From Antarcticirhabdus aurantiaca (GTDB taxonomy: Bacteria; Pseudomonadota; Alphaproteobacteria; Rhizobiales; Rhizobiaceae), in the NCBI RefSeq assembly GCF_009765365.1, contig NZ_VTOM01000016.1, forward strand, positions 62,001 through 126,000: a stretch of DNA of 64,000 bases, given 5' to 3'. A program made the translations under genes and the position numbers. Of the stretch, positions 27,386 through 36,278 are shown piece by piece. The stretch's first letter is position 1. Each line of letters opens with the position of its first letter. The notes under the pieces are model-generated. The model saw nothing but the letters and a program-made list of their open reading frames with translations. It had not been told where the DNA came from and searched no databases.

Positions 27386-27793
27386 ATGACACGCAGAAAG
27401 CAGTATGCCGCCTTGCCTTATCGGGAGGAGGAGGGAAAACTGAACGTCCTGTTGATCACCTCGCGCGAGACCGGACGATGAGTCATTCCGAAGGGCAGGC
27501 CGACGAAGAACCGCAACCCGCACAGGGCGGCCGCGATCGAGGCCTACGAGGAAGCGGGTGTGATCGGCACGGCTGACAAGCGGCCGCTCGGCGCTTACGA
27601 CTACGAGAAGCGTCTTGAGAGTGGCGCAACCATTCCTTGCAACACCACTGTTTTTCCGCTGCCCGTTGAGCGGCTGGAGGATAGGTGGCCCGAAGCCGGC
27701 CAGCGTGAACGCCTATGGTTCGAGCCTGAGAAAGCGGCCGGCGTCGTGAATGAGCCCAATCTGGCGTTGATCCTGCGCTCGTTGCGAGCATAG
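27386..27793 (+). pseudogene. NUDIX hydrolase gene with an in-frame TGA
   Basis: From ATG 27386 the frame reads MTRRKQYAALPYREEEGKLN, VLLITSRETGR, then TGA at 27479-27481, then VIPKGRPTKNRNPHRAAAIE, AYEEAGVIG and on to a normal stop at 27793. Homologues have Trp before VIPKG, so TGG to TGA is the simplest change. The Nudix box has AAIEAYEEAGV with its glutamates. Everything else is intact over 135 codons, so the mutation is recent, is read through, or is a sequencing error. A terminator-like hairpin follows. Confidence 0.75.
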
Positions 27794-27816
27794 GAGCAAC
27801 GGAGCCCATCAGTGGA

Positions 27817-27836
27817 AAGGCGGCTTGAGCCGCCTT
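27817..27836 (+). terminator. Terminator-like hairpin after the NUDIX gene
   Basis: AAAGGCGGCTTGAGCCGCCTT: a six-base GC stem with a TTGA loop, flanked by A and T runs. It could work in both directions. Confidence 0.5.
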
Positions 27837-27900
27837 CATGATGTCCCTCAGGGTACCCAGTCCTCGACACCCGGCCGCTGTGTGTCGTCAAGCCTTCGGA

Positions 27901-27925
27901 GGAACAAGCACCTCTCGGTCCCGTT
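27901..27925 (+). promoter_or_regulatory. Sigma-EcfG general stress promoter
   Basis: GGAAC at 27901-27905, exactly 16 bases, then CGTT at 27922-27925: the consensus of the alphaproteobacterial general stress sigma factor EcfG. It lies 75 bp before the BON-domain gene, which fits a stress role. Confidence 0.75.
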
Positions 27926-27999
27926 GTCCTCGCATCCCCTACGAGACCAAGCATCCTGAGTGGGCTTGCGGGACAATCGGCAAGACAAGGGAGGCCACA

Positions 28000-29031
28000 A
28001 TGGCCGATGAAAGGCGCTATGGCGGCTATGGCCGCGACTGGAACGGCCGCCGGGACGATGAGTACCGCAGTTCGGATCGCTCCAGCCGATCAGGCTATGG
28101 AGGCGAAGGCCGCTCAGGTGGGTACTACGGCGATCAGGATCGTGATCGCTCCAACCAATATGGGCGCGGTGGCCAGAGTGGCTACGGCGAAGACGATTAT
28201 GGATTTGGCCGCAGCCGGTCCGGCGACTCTGGCAGATTGAGCGGCTATGAAGCCTGGGATCGGGATTATGGAAGCGAACGCTACGGCGGCGGTTCCGAAG
28301 GTCGCGGTTCCGACTACGACGCCTCGCGGAGCAGCTACCCTTCAGACTATTCACGCGGCTACGGACAAGGCAGCTACAGCGGCGTGGATTTCGACCGCTC
28401 GCGCTCGGGCTCCTACCGTGCAAGCTCCTATGGCGAGCGCTCAGGTTCTTATGACCGCGACTATGGCGCTCGCACTTCGAGAATGGGTCAATCGCCCGAT
28501 TACGGCTATGGCCGCGACCGTGACTACTCGGAACGTGGCCGCGGCGAGCGCGGCTTCATGGATCGCATGGGCGACGAGATCTCGTCCTGGTTCGGCGACG
28601 AGGATGCCGCCCGGCGGCGCGAGCAGGACCAACGCCATTCCGGCAAGGGTCCGCGCAGCTACACCCGCTCGGACGATCGCATCAAGGATGACGTCAACGA
28701 CCGCCTGACCGACGACCACTACGTCGATGCTTCTGACATCGAGGTCAGCGTCAAGGATCGCGAGGTCACGCTGAACGGTTACGTCTCAAGCCGGGACGAG
28801 AAGCGTCGGGCAGAAGATTGCGCCGAGCGCGTGTCCGGCGTCACCCATGTCCAGAACAACCTACGCGTCCAATCCAGCGCCGGCTCGACCATATCGGGAA
28901 CGGGAACAGCTATGGGCATGGGGGCTGGGACCAGCACAGGCAGGACCAGCGGCAGTTCTCTGTCCGAGACCGGTTCCGCGACGGGAACAAGTTCGGCTTT
29001 GGGCACCACCAAGTCAGGCACCAGCTCGTAG
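28000..29031 (+). CDS. Low-complexity Arg/Gly/Tyr/Ser-rich BON-domain protein
   Basis: 343 residues in three parts. Residues about 1-200 are a disordered Gly/Tyr/Arg/Ser/Asp-rich region with repeated YGRD, RYGG, SGSY-like units. Residues about 200-225 hold FMDRMGDEISSWFGDEDAARRRE, a motif shared by a family of stress-linked proteins. Residues about 240-310 are a BON domain (DDRIKDDVNDRLTDDHYVDA, IEVSVKDREVTLNGYVSSR). The tail is Gly/Ser/Thr-rich. BON domains bind lipids or the envelope. There is no signal peptide, so it is probably cytoplasmic. ATG 28000 has GGGAGG upstream. It is preceded by a sigma-EcfG promoter and followed by a terminator. Confidence 0.85.
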   Translation: MADERRYGGYGRDWNGRRDDEYRSSDRSSRSGYGGEGRSGGYYGDQDRDRSNQYGRGGQSGYGEDDYGFGRSRSGDSGRLSGYEAWDRDYGSERYGGGSEGRGSDYDASRSSYPSDYSRGYGQGSYSGVDFDRSRSGSYRASSYGERSGSYDRDYGARTSRMGQSPDYGYGRDRDYSERGRGERGFMDRMGDEISSWFGDEDAARRREQDQRHSGKGPRSYTRSDDRIKDDVNDRLTDDHYVDASDIEVSVKDREVTLNGYVSSRDEKRRAEDCAERVSGVTHVQNNLRVQSSAGSTISGTGTAMGMGAGTSTGRTSGSSLSETGSATGTSSALGTTKSGTSS

Positions 29032-29058
29032 GTCGCCACAGACATATAGCACATCAGG

Positions 29059-29088
29059 ACGCCTCCCGCTTCTCGCTGGAGGCGTTTT
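29059..29088 (+). terminator. Intrinsic terminator after the BON gene
   Basis: ACGCCTCC, an 11-base loop, GGAGGCGT, then TTT: a perfect eight-base stem with a short T-run, 27 bp past the stop codon. Confidence 0.65.
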
Positions 29089-29157
29089 GCCCGCTGCGCA
29101 TTCCCGCAGCTCTCACTCGCTGAAAGCTTTCAACAGATACTGCAAGGGACGAGTACG

Positions 29158-29661
29158 ATGGGCCTCTTCACCAAAGACATCGAGACGCTGAACGACGCAT
29201 TCGTTCACGTGCTCCAGACAACCTACTACGCTGAAAGGCAGATCACCGAGGCGTTGCCGACGATGATCGACAATGCAACTTCTCCCGAGCTCAAGCAGGG
29301 CTTCCAGACGCATTTGCGGGAAACCGAGAACCAGATCAAGCGACTGGAGCAGGTATTCCGTATGCATGGTGCCGAGCCTGAGGAGGCGACCTGCCCGGCG
29401 ATAGACGGCATCATCAAAGCCGGCAACTCCATGGCCGGCAACATCGCCGATAAGCAAGTACTCGACGCCGCGCTCACCAACGCCGCACAAATGGTCGAGC
29501 ACTACGAGATCGCGCAGTATGGCACTCTGATCGCGTGGGCGCGAGAACTGGGCCGTGAAGACTGCGCCAGCGTCTTGGCGGAAACGCTCTCTGAGGAGAA
29601 GGCGACAGACGCCAAGCTCACTCAGCTCGCGGAGAGCCGGGTGAATCGCAAGGCGGCGTAA
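29158..29661 (+). CDS. YciE/YciF-like ferritin-fold protein (DUF892)
   Basis: 167 residues forming four helices: IETLNDAFVHVLQTTYYAERQI, then LKQGFQTHLRETENQIKRLEQVF, a third with MVEHYEIAQYGTLIAWAREL, and a C-terminal LAETLSEEKATDAKLTQLAE. The Glu/His positions of the di-metal DUF892 site (E in YYAERQ, HLRETE, EHYEIA, EEK) are all present. DUF892 proteins are stress-induced and may bind iron. The gene has its own start downstream of a terminator and so probably its own promoter. Confidence 0.9.
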   Translation: MGLFTKDIETLNDAFVHVLQTTYYAERQITEALPTMIDNATSPELKQGFQTHLRETENQIKRLEQVFRMHGAEPEEATCPAIDGIIKAGNSMAGNIADKQVLDAALTNAAQMVEHYEIAQYGTLIAWARELGREDCASVLAETLSEEKATDAKLTQLAESRVNRKAA

Positions 29662-29905
29662 GCCAGTCTGGGATACCGTACCGGCTTTCGGGACAGCGGT
29701 CGAGAGCTGCTGCCCCGCCGTGGGGGTCAGTTCCTCATGTCGTTGAGGGGCCAGTTTACCGTGTCGTCGGACATGGAGCGCTGCACCGCATGACAGCGTG
29801 ATCCAGTAAGCTGACCGTCCGCTCCGTGGCGGCCCCTATGAGGTGGTGAAGGACGCCGTTCGGACCCGCGGCGGAGCCCCCCGAATGTCCAAGCCTTTGT
29901 CTGCC

Positions 29906-29981
29906 TGTTGATCGGCGATTCGTGACGACCAGCTTGAGGTCAGTGCGCTCAACAGTTTACCGCGCCGATCGGCGTCGAAGC
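29906..29981 (+). repeat. 76-bp structured intergenic repeat, copy 3
   Basis: The best copy for structure: TGTTGATCGG start, GACCAGCTTGAGGTC hairpin, TCAACA, and a perfect CGCCGATCGGCG palindrome before TCGAAGC. Confidence 0.8.
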
Positions 29982-30753
29982 TACGCACCGATCCACAGAT
30001 GGCTGACCTTTGGCGCGAGCAGGATGGCCCCAAGCCGATCCTGCCCCGCCTTCATTCGGACAATTGGCAATCGCGCAAGCGGGGTTGCTCGAGCGGCTCC
30101 ATCGTCCCGCGAGCGCAACCGCTGTTCCCGCTTGTCCGGGGTCGCTGGCCGGGTCACCCTGGATGCATGAACGTCCAGGTCCGCACCTTCCACGACCGCC
30201 TCGACGACCATCCCGCCCCGGGGCGCGATGGCGGCCGACTTCGGCAGGGCGCAGCGCTGGCTCCACGCCCAGTCGCGCAGGGGCCGGACGAGGACGGGCG
30301 ACCCTGCCAAGGACCACGGGCGCGGCTACGGCGCCCACGGCATGATCGCCAAGCAGTGGGAACACTGCTGGCGCGACCTCGTGGGCAAGGCCCCGAGTGG
30401 ATCGGCCGAGGCCACGCGTGGGCGCAGTGGAGGAAGGTCGCAATCGGCAGGAGGCCCGTCCTGACAGGACGCACCGGGCCGGGAGTACGTCCCGTCCGAC
30501 CCGTCGTGAGCGCGGGGGGCGCGAATCCCTCGTCCGCACGGCGAGGCGGAGCCCAGCGCCCCGTCCGGTGGGGGCGCCGCGATGCGCCTCGGGCGGACCC
30601 CGGCCATGGCCTCGAGCCCCGGCCGGACCGCCGCTCGGAGACCCCCGCGGTGCTGGGGGCGCAAGGGAGCGCTCAGATCCTTGAGCAACCCCGTTTGCGC
30701 GATAGCCGGACAATGACGTTGCCGGGATGGTCTACAGTGCCTACGAACGCGCG

Positions 30754-30829
30754 GCTTCCGCGCCGATTGGCGCGACCACCTGTTGCGCGGGCTGAGCTCG
30801 CAACGGTCGTCTCGCACCCTCAATGAACG
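30754..30829 (-). repeat. 76-bp structured intergenic repeat, degenerate copy 4
   Basis: GCTTCCGCGCCGATTGGCGC and ACCTGTTG are kept; the outer end is poorly conserved. It is inverted relative to copy 3. Confidence 0.5.
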
Positions 30830-31016
30830 CTCTTGCGCGACTGCGCAGTCATGAAAGCTGGCTGACGTCGCGAAGTCGAGCTCCCAAGGTCAGCCTGGCT
30901 CCTTGCAGAGTTCGCGCAATCACTTGCAACGGCCCCGCAAATCCTTGAATTCACGGCTGCCGGGGTCAGCGATGCGGGTGGGTCGGCAGGGTGCCGTTGA
31001 CGCCCGCCGGATGGCG

Positions 31017-34000
31017 TCATCCCACACCCGGGGCCGGGACGCCGTCCCTGTACCGCCTGAACCGCTCGTGTTGAAGGCGGGCGAGGATCCGCCAGAGCGG
31101 GAGCGGCATCGGCTCGGCGAGAGACCTCAGGCGATTGACGTCGAACTCCCATTGCAGGAGACGCCTGCGCCTCTCGTCCTCCTCCAGCTCGGTGTTCTCC
31201 ACGAAGGTGCGGTTCATCTTCGCGCGCTCCAGCCGGAGCCGCAGGCCGGCCCGGACCCGCCGCCCGAGGCCGACGAGCAGCGCGTCCGCCTCCGCCAGGA
31301 ACGCCTCGGCGATTCGCAGGCGTGTCGCCAGGTTGTCGCCGTTGCTCAGGAGCCGGAGCATGGTGGCCTCGAGGACGATCTGGGCCGAGCGCTCCCTGCT
31401 GAAGCGGAACAGGTTCCGCGAAAGTCCGTCCAGGGTCCGTCGGGCCTGCTGGCTGAAGACGCTCGGTTCGTTGCCGGCACGGCACCGCTTGGCCGCAGAG
31501 CGACGTCCCTCAAGCTTCAGGGCGACGCGCACGATCTGTCGGGCGGCGTTGCCGGACGCGAGGTAATGGATTCCGAGCGGATCCATCGAGAAGGTGGCGA
31601 GCCGCAGTTGCTCGGACAGGACGAGCCGGGCGAACGACGAGCAGAAGAGTTCGTCGATGCGCTCCTCCAGCGTGTCCTCCGGACCCGACAGGAACGCCCT
31701 CATGATCGGCAGCCTGCCCTCGCCCGATGAACCGACGTCCGCCGGGCGGTTGAGCTTGCCGGCCGCCCCCGCAAGGTCCGCGACGGTCGCCCCGAGCTCG
31801 CCGAGGCGGGCATAGACGTCGCTGATCTCGTGGAGGACCGCCGCCGCGCTTCGGCCGTCCCCGAGGCGAGCCGCGACCTCGCCGATCTCGGGGGGCATCG
31901 CGAAGGCGTTGGGGGGCAGTCTCGGCGTGGCGGTCCCGAGTCTCGGGTCCGGCGGCCTCAGCACGGCCAGGTACCTGCGGGCCTGCCGCTCCAGCGCCTC
32001 GTCCAGCGCCGCCTTGAGCCCCTCGCCGTCGCCGCACGCCGTGAGCGCGCGCGAGATGCGGCTCTCGACGGCCGCGGCATCGATGCTCTCGCCGCTCAGG
32101 AGCCTGATCTCGAACAGCCGCTTGAAGGCCCCGTGCGGGATCTCCGGTCCGAGGGAGGCCCGGGCTGACGAGGTTCCGACATCCGGCGCGGACAGGAGGG
32201 TCCCCTCGGCCGTCGGCACCTCGCCGACCGCGAGGTAGCTCTGCGCGAGGGCGGCCCGGTGGTCCGCGGGAATGTCGGCGAAGCCCCTTCCGAGCCGCCC
32301 CATCCACTCGACCAGCCCCGCGCCCATGGGCGGAGCCGGGTCCGGCCGGATGGCCTTCGGCCAGAGCTGCCAGGGTTCGTCGAAGTAGGTGAGGATGTCC
32401 CCCTTCAACTCGTCGAGGCCGTAAAGCCGCGACAGGTTCCACGCTGGGGGGTTCTCGATCAATCTCCGATAGCAGAAGGCGTAGAGATACAGCCAGAACT
32501 GCGAGGGCCTCGAGGAGGTCACCAACGACCGGGTGCCGAACTCGAGGTCGTCGTCGACCGACATCGCGCCGGACGCGTCGATGGACACGGGGATGCTCTG
32601 GAGGCCGCTGTAGATCACCGAGAGCATGCGCCGCCACGGCCGGATCGACTGGAGGCCCGTGTTGTCGAGGTGTCGGAGGGAGATCGTCTGCTGGGTCAGC
32701 GCGTCCTCGGCGAGGAGGCGGTGGACGGCGTGGAAGTCCCGCCGGGAAAGCCGCCTTGCGGCCGCGTCGCGCGCGAGGAGCTTCGTCTCCGGGAACAGGT
32801 AGTCGACCGACCGGGCGGACGTGTCGTCGCCGTCCGTGGCCGACAGGCCGTACTCGAGCGGGTGGGACGATCCACCCTTCGGGGAGGTCCCGTCGAGGCC
32901 CTCGAAGGCGTCGTTGCGCACCAGCCCGAGGATGGGAAGGGCGTGCCCGCACAGGCGGTCGATCTCCGCCGCCAGCTCCCCCCGCCCCTCGCTCGCGGCC
33001 ATCTCCGGCAGCACCGTCCACGGGACGGTGCGCCCGGCCCGCGCGAGGCGGCGCAGCGTGCCTGGCCGCAAGCCGTCCGGGGTCATCGACACGACGAGTG
33101 CGATCTCCAGCCAGAGGGGCGAACGCTCGGCAAGGATCGCGAGGAAGGCCTCGACCGCTTTGTCGACAATGACGAGGCGGCGCCCGCTGAAGCGCCGGAC
33201 GAGCTCGTCTACGCGCGCGGGGAACCTGTCGGGATCGAGTTCCAGCGCGACGCTCAGGACCGCCTCGACGAGGTTGATGGCGTCCGTGCCGTCCGACTTG
33301 AAACCGTCGGCTTGCGAGACGCGCCGCAGGGCGTGCCCGATGGTGTCGCCGTCCCTTCCGTCGCCCGTCGGCGGGTGCACCCGGTTCCTGTCGACCGCGC
33401 CCGACCACTCCGCCCCGTCGAGGATGGGCAGGCGGAACGTCTGGGGCGAGACGGCTCCCGGCACCCGGGCCAACCGCTTGAGGCGGACCTCGTCGAGGCG
33501 CTCGTTGGACGTCACCACGATCCGGTTGTCGCGGAACGTCGCCAGGTCCAGGGTCGGGTCCCCGCCCATCGGCGGCTCGAGAAGGCGCGCCCAGAGCGAG
33601 TCGAGGTAGTCGTCGGCGATCCTGCGTTCCAGCAGCGTCATCCGGTCGTCGACGTGGTGACCGTCGAAGACGAGGATCGCGGGCCGCTCGGCGAGGGAGA
33701 GCCGGATGCGATGGACCACGTCAAACAGGCCATCGGCATCCGACATCGGCGCGCCGCCCCCGGCATCCCCGCTGTCCCGCCCCTCTGCGAAGGCGCGCAG
33801 GCGGCCCAGCACCTGCGAGATGTTGAGGATCTCGAACCCGCCCGAAGCGGTCCGCGTCCGCGTCGGCAGGAGGAGGGTCCTCCTCTCCTCCCGCGCCAGG
33901 TCGCCGACCCACCGCGCGCAGGCGGAGAGCCCGAACCAGAGGCCCTTGCCGTGGATGTTGACGAAGGTCGGCTTCCCGGCCCCCTTCGCGAGCGCGCCCT

Positions 34001-34625
34001 CCACCCATGCGGCGAAACCCGCGCGATCGGGTGCCGACATGAGGAAGTCCCCACCGCCCCTTCCACCGCTCCCCGCGCCCGCCGCCTCCACGGTCGGCGG
34101 ATCCTGCGACCCGTCGACGGCCCCGGCATCCCCGCGCAACCAGGCGACATAGGCGTCGATCGCGTCTGGTCCGACGAACGGGCGCCCGAACATGGCCCGC
34201 TCGGTCTCCTGATCCAACGAGGGAAGCCCGCGGCGCCTCGCCACGAGGGTCGAGATGCCGCGCTCGAACCTCCGGAGCTTGAAGCCGCCGACGCGATGAT
34301 GGGCGATCTGGACGATCTTCTGGATGTTGCCCCCGTGCGTCGGCATCCGCCGCTGCCTGCGCTCGTCCGGCTCGAGCTTGCGGGCCTCCCTCGCCACGTC
34401 GCCAAAGAAGGTGCCGCGCTGCTCGCCGACGAGGGCCTCGATGCAGAGGAGGCGCGGGATGATCCCGAGATCGCCTCCCGTGGCCATCAGCAGCCCCAGG
34501 GGTTTGCGGCAGACGATCCGCGCGCCACCCGCCTCCACCTCGAGCGGCTTCTCCCCGAGGCTCTCGGGAAAGCCCCTGCGCGCGAGCTCGGCCCACAGGA
34601 GACGCACGTCATCGAGATCGGCCAT
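31017..34625 (-). CDS. Large (1,202 aa) STAND/AAA-like protein, divergent from the secretion-like row
   Basis: I do not recognise the family. Residues about 215-420 look like a P-loop NTPase core: a strand-turn FVNIHGKGLWFGLSA sits where Walker A is expected but lacks the GxxGxGK[ST] pattern; a strand PAILVFDGHHVDD resembles Walker B; RIVVTSNERLDEV resembles sensor 1. The N-terminal 200 residues are basic with LFFGDVAREARKL-like helices; the C-terminal 700 are helical and repeat-like. There is no signal peptide or membrane helix. ATG 34625 starts MADLDDVRLLWAEL; the upstream codons have no protein character. It diverges from the DUF4407 gene across 277 bp. A large sensor or scaffold is possible; this is inference. 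Confidence 0.75.
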   Translation of the reverse strand: MADLDDVRLLWAELARRGFPESLGEKPLEVEAGGARIVCRKPLGLLMATGGDLGIIPRLLCIEALVGEQRGTFFGDVAREARKLEPDERRQRRMPTHGGNIQKIVQIAHHRVGGFKLRRFERGISTLVARRRGLPSLDQETERAMFGRPFVGPDAIDAYVAWLRGDAGAVDGSQDPPTVEAAGAGSGGRGGGDFLMSAPDRAGFAAWVEGALAKGAGKPTFVNIHGKGLWFGLSACARWVGDLAREERRTLLLPTRTRTASGGFEILNISQVLGRLRAFAEGRDSGDAGGGAPMSDADGLFDVVHRIRLSLAERPAILVFDGHHVDDRMTLLERRIADDYLDSLWARLLEPPMGGDPTLDLATFRDNRIVVTSNERLDEVRLKRLARVPGAVSPQTFRLPILDGAEWSGAVDRNRVHPPTGDGRDGDTIGHALRRVSQADGFKSDGTDAINLVEAVLSVALELDPDRFPARVDELVRRFSGRRLVIVDKAVEAFLAILAERSPLWLEIALVVSMTPDGLRPGTLRRLARAGRTVPWTVLPEMAASEGRGELAAEIDRLCGHALPILGLVRNDAFEGLDGTSPKGGSSHPLEYGLSATDGDDTSARSVDYLFPETKLLARDAAARRLSRRDFHAVHRLLAEDALTQQTISLRHLDNTGLQSIRPWRRMLSVIYSGLQSIPVSIDASGAMSVDDDLEFGTRSLVTSSRPSQFWLYLYAFCYRRLIENPPAWNLSRLYGLDELKGDILTYFDEPWQLWPKAIRPDPAPPMGAGLVEWMGRLGRGFADIPADHRAALAQSYLAVGEVPTAEGTLLSAPDVGTSSARASLGPEIPHGAFKRLFEIRLLSGESIDAAAVESRISRALTACGDGEGLKAALDEALERQARRYLAVLRPPDPRLGTATPRLPPNAFAMPPEIGEVAARLGDGRSAAAVLHEISDVYARLGELGATVADLAGAAGKLNRPADVGSSGEGRLPIMRAFLSGPEDTLEERIDELFCSSFARLVLSEQLRLATFSMDPLGIHYLASGNAARQIVRVALKLEGRRSAAKRCRAGNEPSVFSQQARRTLDGLSRNLFRFSRERSAQIVLEATMLRLLSNGDNLATRLRIAEAFLAEADALLVGLGRRVRAGLRLRLERAKMNRTFVENTELEEDERRRRLLQWEFDVNRLRSLAEPMPLPLWRILARLQHERFRRYRDGVPAPGVG

Positions 34626-34902
34626 GGCGGCACCCGGCGAGGTGGAGACGTCGCACCTTACCCTACGTCCGGTCCGCGGCAAGCGCGTCGGTACGATCGG
34701 TACGGATTTCCCGCCGGAGCCGCCCGGTCGCGGAAAGCGGACGCGCGAAAGGTACGGACAGTACGTTGAGATCGCCGCGCCGCCGGCCGGGACGCGAAGG
34801 TACCCGCCGAACCGACGAATCTTAACGGATTACCGACGATATCGGACGACGCGGCCCCGCGGTCCGCCGATGATGCGGCCATCGAAGACCAAGGAGGTCG
34901 AG
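34626..34902. promoter_or_regulatory. Divergent promoter region of the toxin/ATPase island
   Basis: This gap must drive both the 1,202-residue protein gene (minus) and the seven-gene row (plus). It is less GC-rich near 34790-34850. No named sigma or operator motif was recognised. GGAGG lies a few bases before the ATG at 34903. Confidence 0.5.
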
Positions 34903-36264
34903 ATGGCGAAAAGGGTAGACGATACGACTGCTCACATCTGGGGGCATTCCCCCGAGGATCTGAGGAACGCGTCCTTCGGCGAGCGCTCGAAGGCGAGACT
35001 GTTCACCGGCACGCTCCTCCTGGGAGGGGCCTTCCACGCAACCGTCACGGCCTTCTGCTTGCAGGGGCTCGGCCTGTCGCTCGCTGCGTCGGTCGCCACC
35101 GGTACCCTGAGCAGCCTGCTCTGGATGAGCACCGACCTGACGATCGTCCGCGTGGAGCGGGAGCACAGGGCGGCCAAGGAGCACTGGGAGGTCGCGGGCG
35201 GCGCGCCTCCGACACCGCCGGGACCGGCGAGATACGTCAGGTACGCGGCGGCCTTCGTCTACATGGCGGGCATCGGGGTCGGCGGCACCATCCAGTTCAT
35301 GGACGGCAGCATCGACCAGCGCCGCGCCGAGATGCAGGAGGCCATCGACGAGCCGTACAGGACCGCTGCGGAGCGCGAGTTCGGCAAGATACGCGCGTCC
35401 GCCGAGGCGGCCGAGACCTCCGCCGTCGCGGAACTCGGGTCCTTCGACGCCGGGGAGGCGGAAGCCGCCTCGGCCCATGGGTCCGCCATGGAGGCGCACC
35501 TGGGCGAGGCCCGGCGCCTGACCGCGGCGAGGTCCGCCCTTGAGCAGCAATGGGACGCCGTCAGCGCGGACGTGGCGAGGCATCGGGCGCTGGCGGCCTG
35601 CGAGGTGGAGGGCGTCTCCGCCAACCCGCTCTGCGAGGGCGCCACGGGGGCCGCCGGTCCCGGCGGCAACTTCAGGCTCGCGACGCTGGCGGCCGAGGCG
35701 GGCGAGGCCCGCCTCCGGGAGATCGACGGGCGGATCGCGGAGACGAAGGCGGCTCTGACCTCCCTCGCCCCTCCGGTGGCGCCGGAACCGGATCACGCTC
35801 GGCGGGACCGGCTCGTCGCGGACGTGAGGGCGGCCGCCGCCGCCAAGGCGGAGACGATCGAGGGCGGGAACGCCTTCGTTGAGGCCGCCGTCGCCGGAAA
35901 CCCCGGCCGGCGCGTCCTCACCGACAACCTGTTCACGAGGATCTCGATCCTCGGCGACCTCTTCGCCGAGTCCTGGGCCTTCAAGCTGTACGCGTTCCTC
36001 CTGGAGGCCGGCATCGTCGCCGTGGAGCTCACCGTCCTCATGGTGGGCGGGATCGGCAGGCCGGGTCTGCTGGACCTCGCGGCCGAGCACCGGCGGCGGG
36101 CCGGGCTGCTGCGGCTGGCCAAGGATTCACTCGGCCTCGCCGCCGACATCGCGGCCGAGCGCAACAACGTCGTCTTCATGGACAAGTTCCGCCGCGAGAC
36201 CGAGGCGGACGGCTTCACGATCTTCGGGCGCGGCGACGGGGATGGTCCCCCTGCCGCAGAGTGA
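34903..36264 (+). CDS. DUF4407-like four-helix membrane protein
   Basis: 453 residues. Two membrane helices lie at about 28-75 and a third at about 110-133. A long Ala/Glu-rich coiled-coil region spans about 135-360, and a fourth helix lies at about 365-390, before a cytosolic tail. This TM-TM-TM-coiled-coil-TM plan matches DUF4407 proteins, whose function is unknown. It is the first gene of the row and the only polytopic membrane protein in the island, so it is the natural candidate for an anchor or channel component. ATG 34903 has GGAGG before it. The next gene starts 14 bp after its stop. Confidence 0.75.
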   Translation: MAKRVDDTTAHIWGHSPEDLRNASFGERSKARLFTGTLLLGGAFHATVTAFCLQGLGLSLAASVATGTLSSLLWMSTDLTIVRVEREHRAAKEHWEVAGGAPPTPPGPARYVRYAAAFVYMAGIGVGGTIQFMDGSIDQRRAEMQEAIDEPYRTAAEREFGKIRASAEAAETSAVAELGSFDAGEAEAASAHGSAMEAHLGEARRLTAARSALEQQWDAVSADVARHRALAACEVEGVSANPLCEGATGAAGPGGNFRLATLAAEAGEARLREIDGRIAETKAALTSLAPPVAPEPDHARRDRLVADVRAAAAAKAETIEGGNAFVEAAVAGNPGRRVLTDNLFTRISILGDLFAESWAFKLYAFLLEAGIVAVELTVLMVGGIGRPGLLDLAAEHRRRAGLLRLAKDSLGLAADIAAERNNVVFMDKFRRETEADGFTIFGRGDGDGPPAAE

Positions 36265-36278
36265 GAAGGAGAAGGCAG

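Larger units (their letters stand above)
29662..31016. other. Mosaic region with two 76-bp repeats, no clear gene
   Basis: It contains repeat copies 3 (29906-29981) and 4 (30754-30829) in opposite orientation, about 770 bp apart. Between them a 78-codon frame (30228-30464) has mild protein character but no family. The rest looks like decayed sequence. Confidence 0.5.

Noticed and set aside
27450-27475. TGTTGATCAC inside the NUDIX gene as a tenth 76-bp repeat
   Set aside because: Only the first bases match; the sequence is explained by the coding frame.
32259-34769. 836-codon plus-strand frame opposite the 1,202-residue protein gene
   Set aside because: Its composition mirrors the real gene on the other strand; no start with a ribosome-binding site and no family features.
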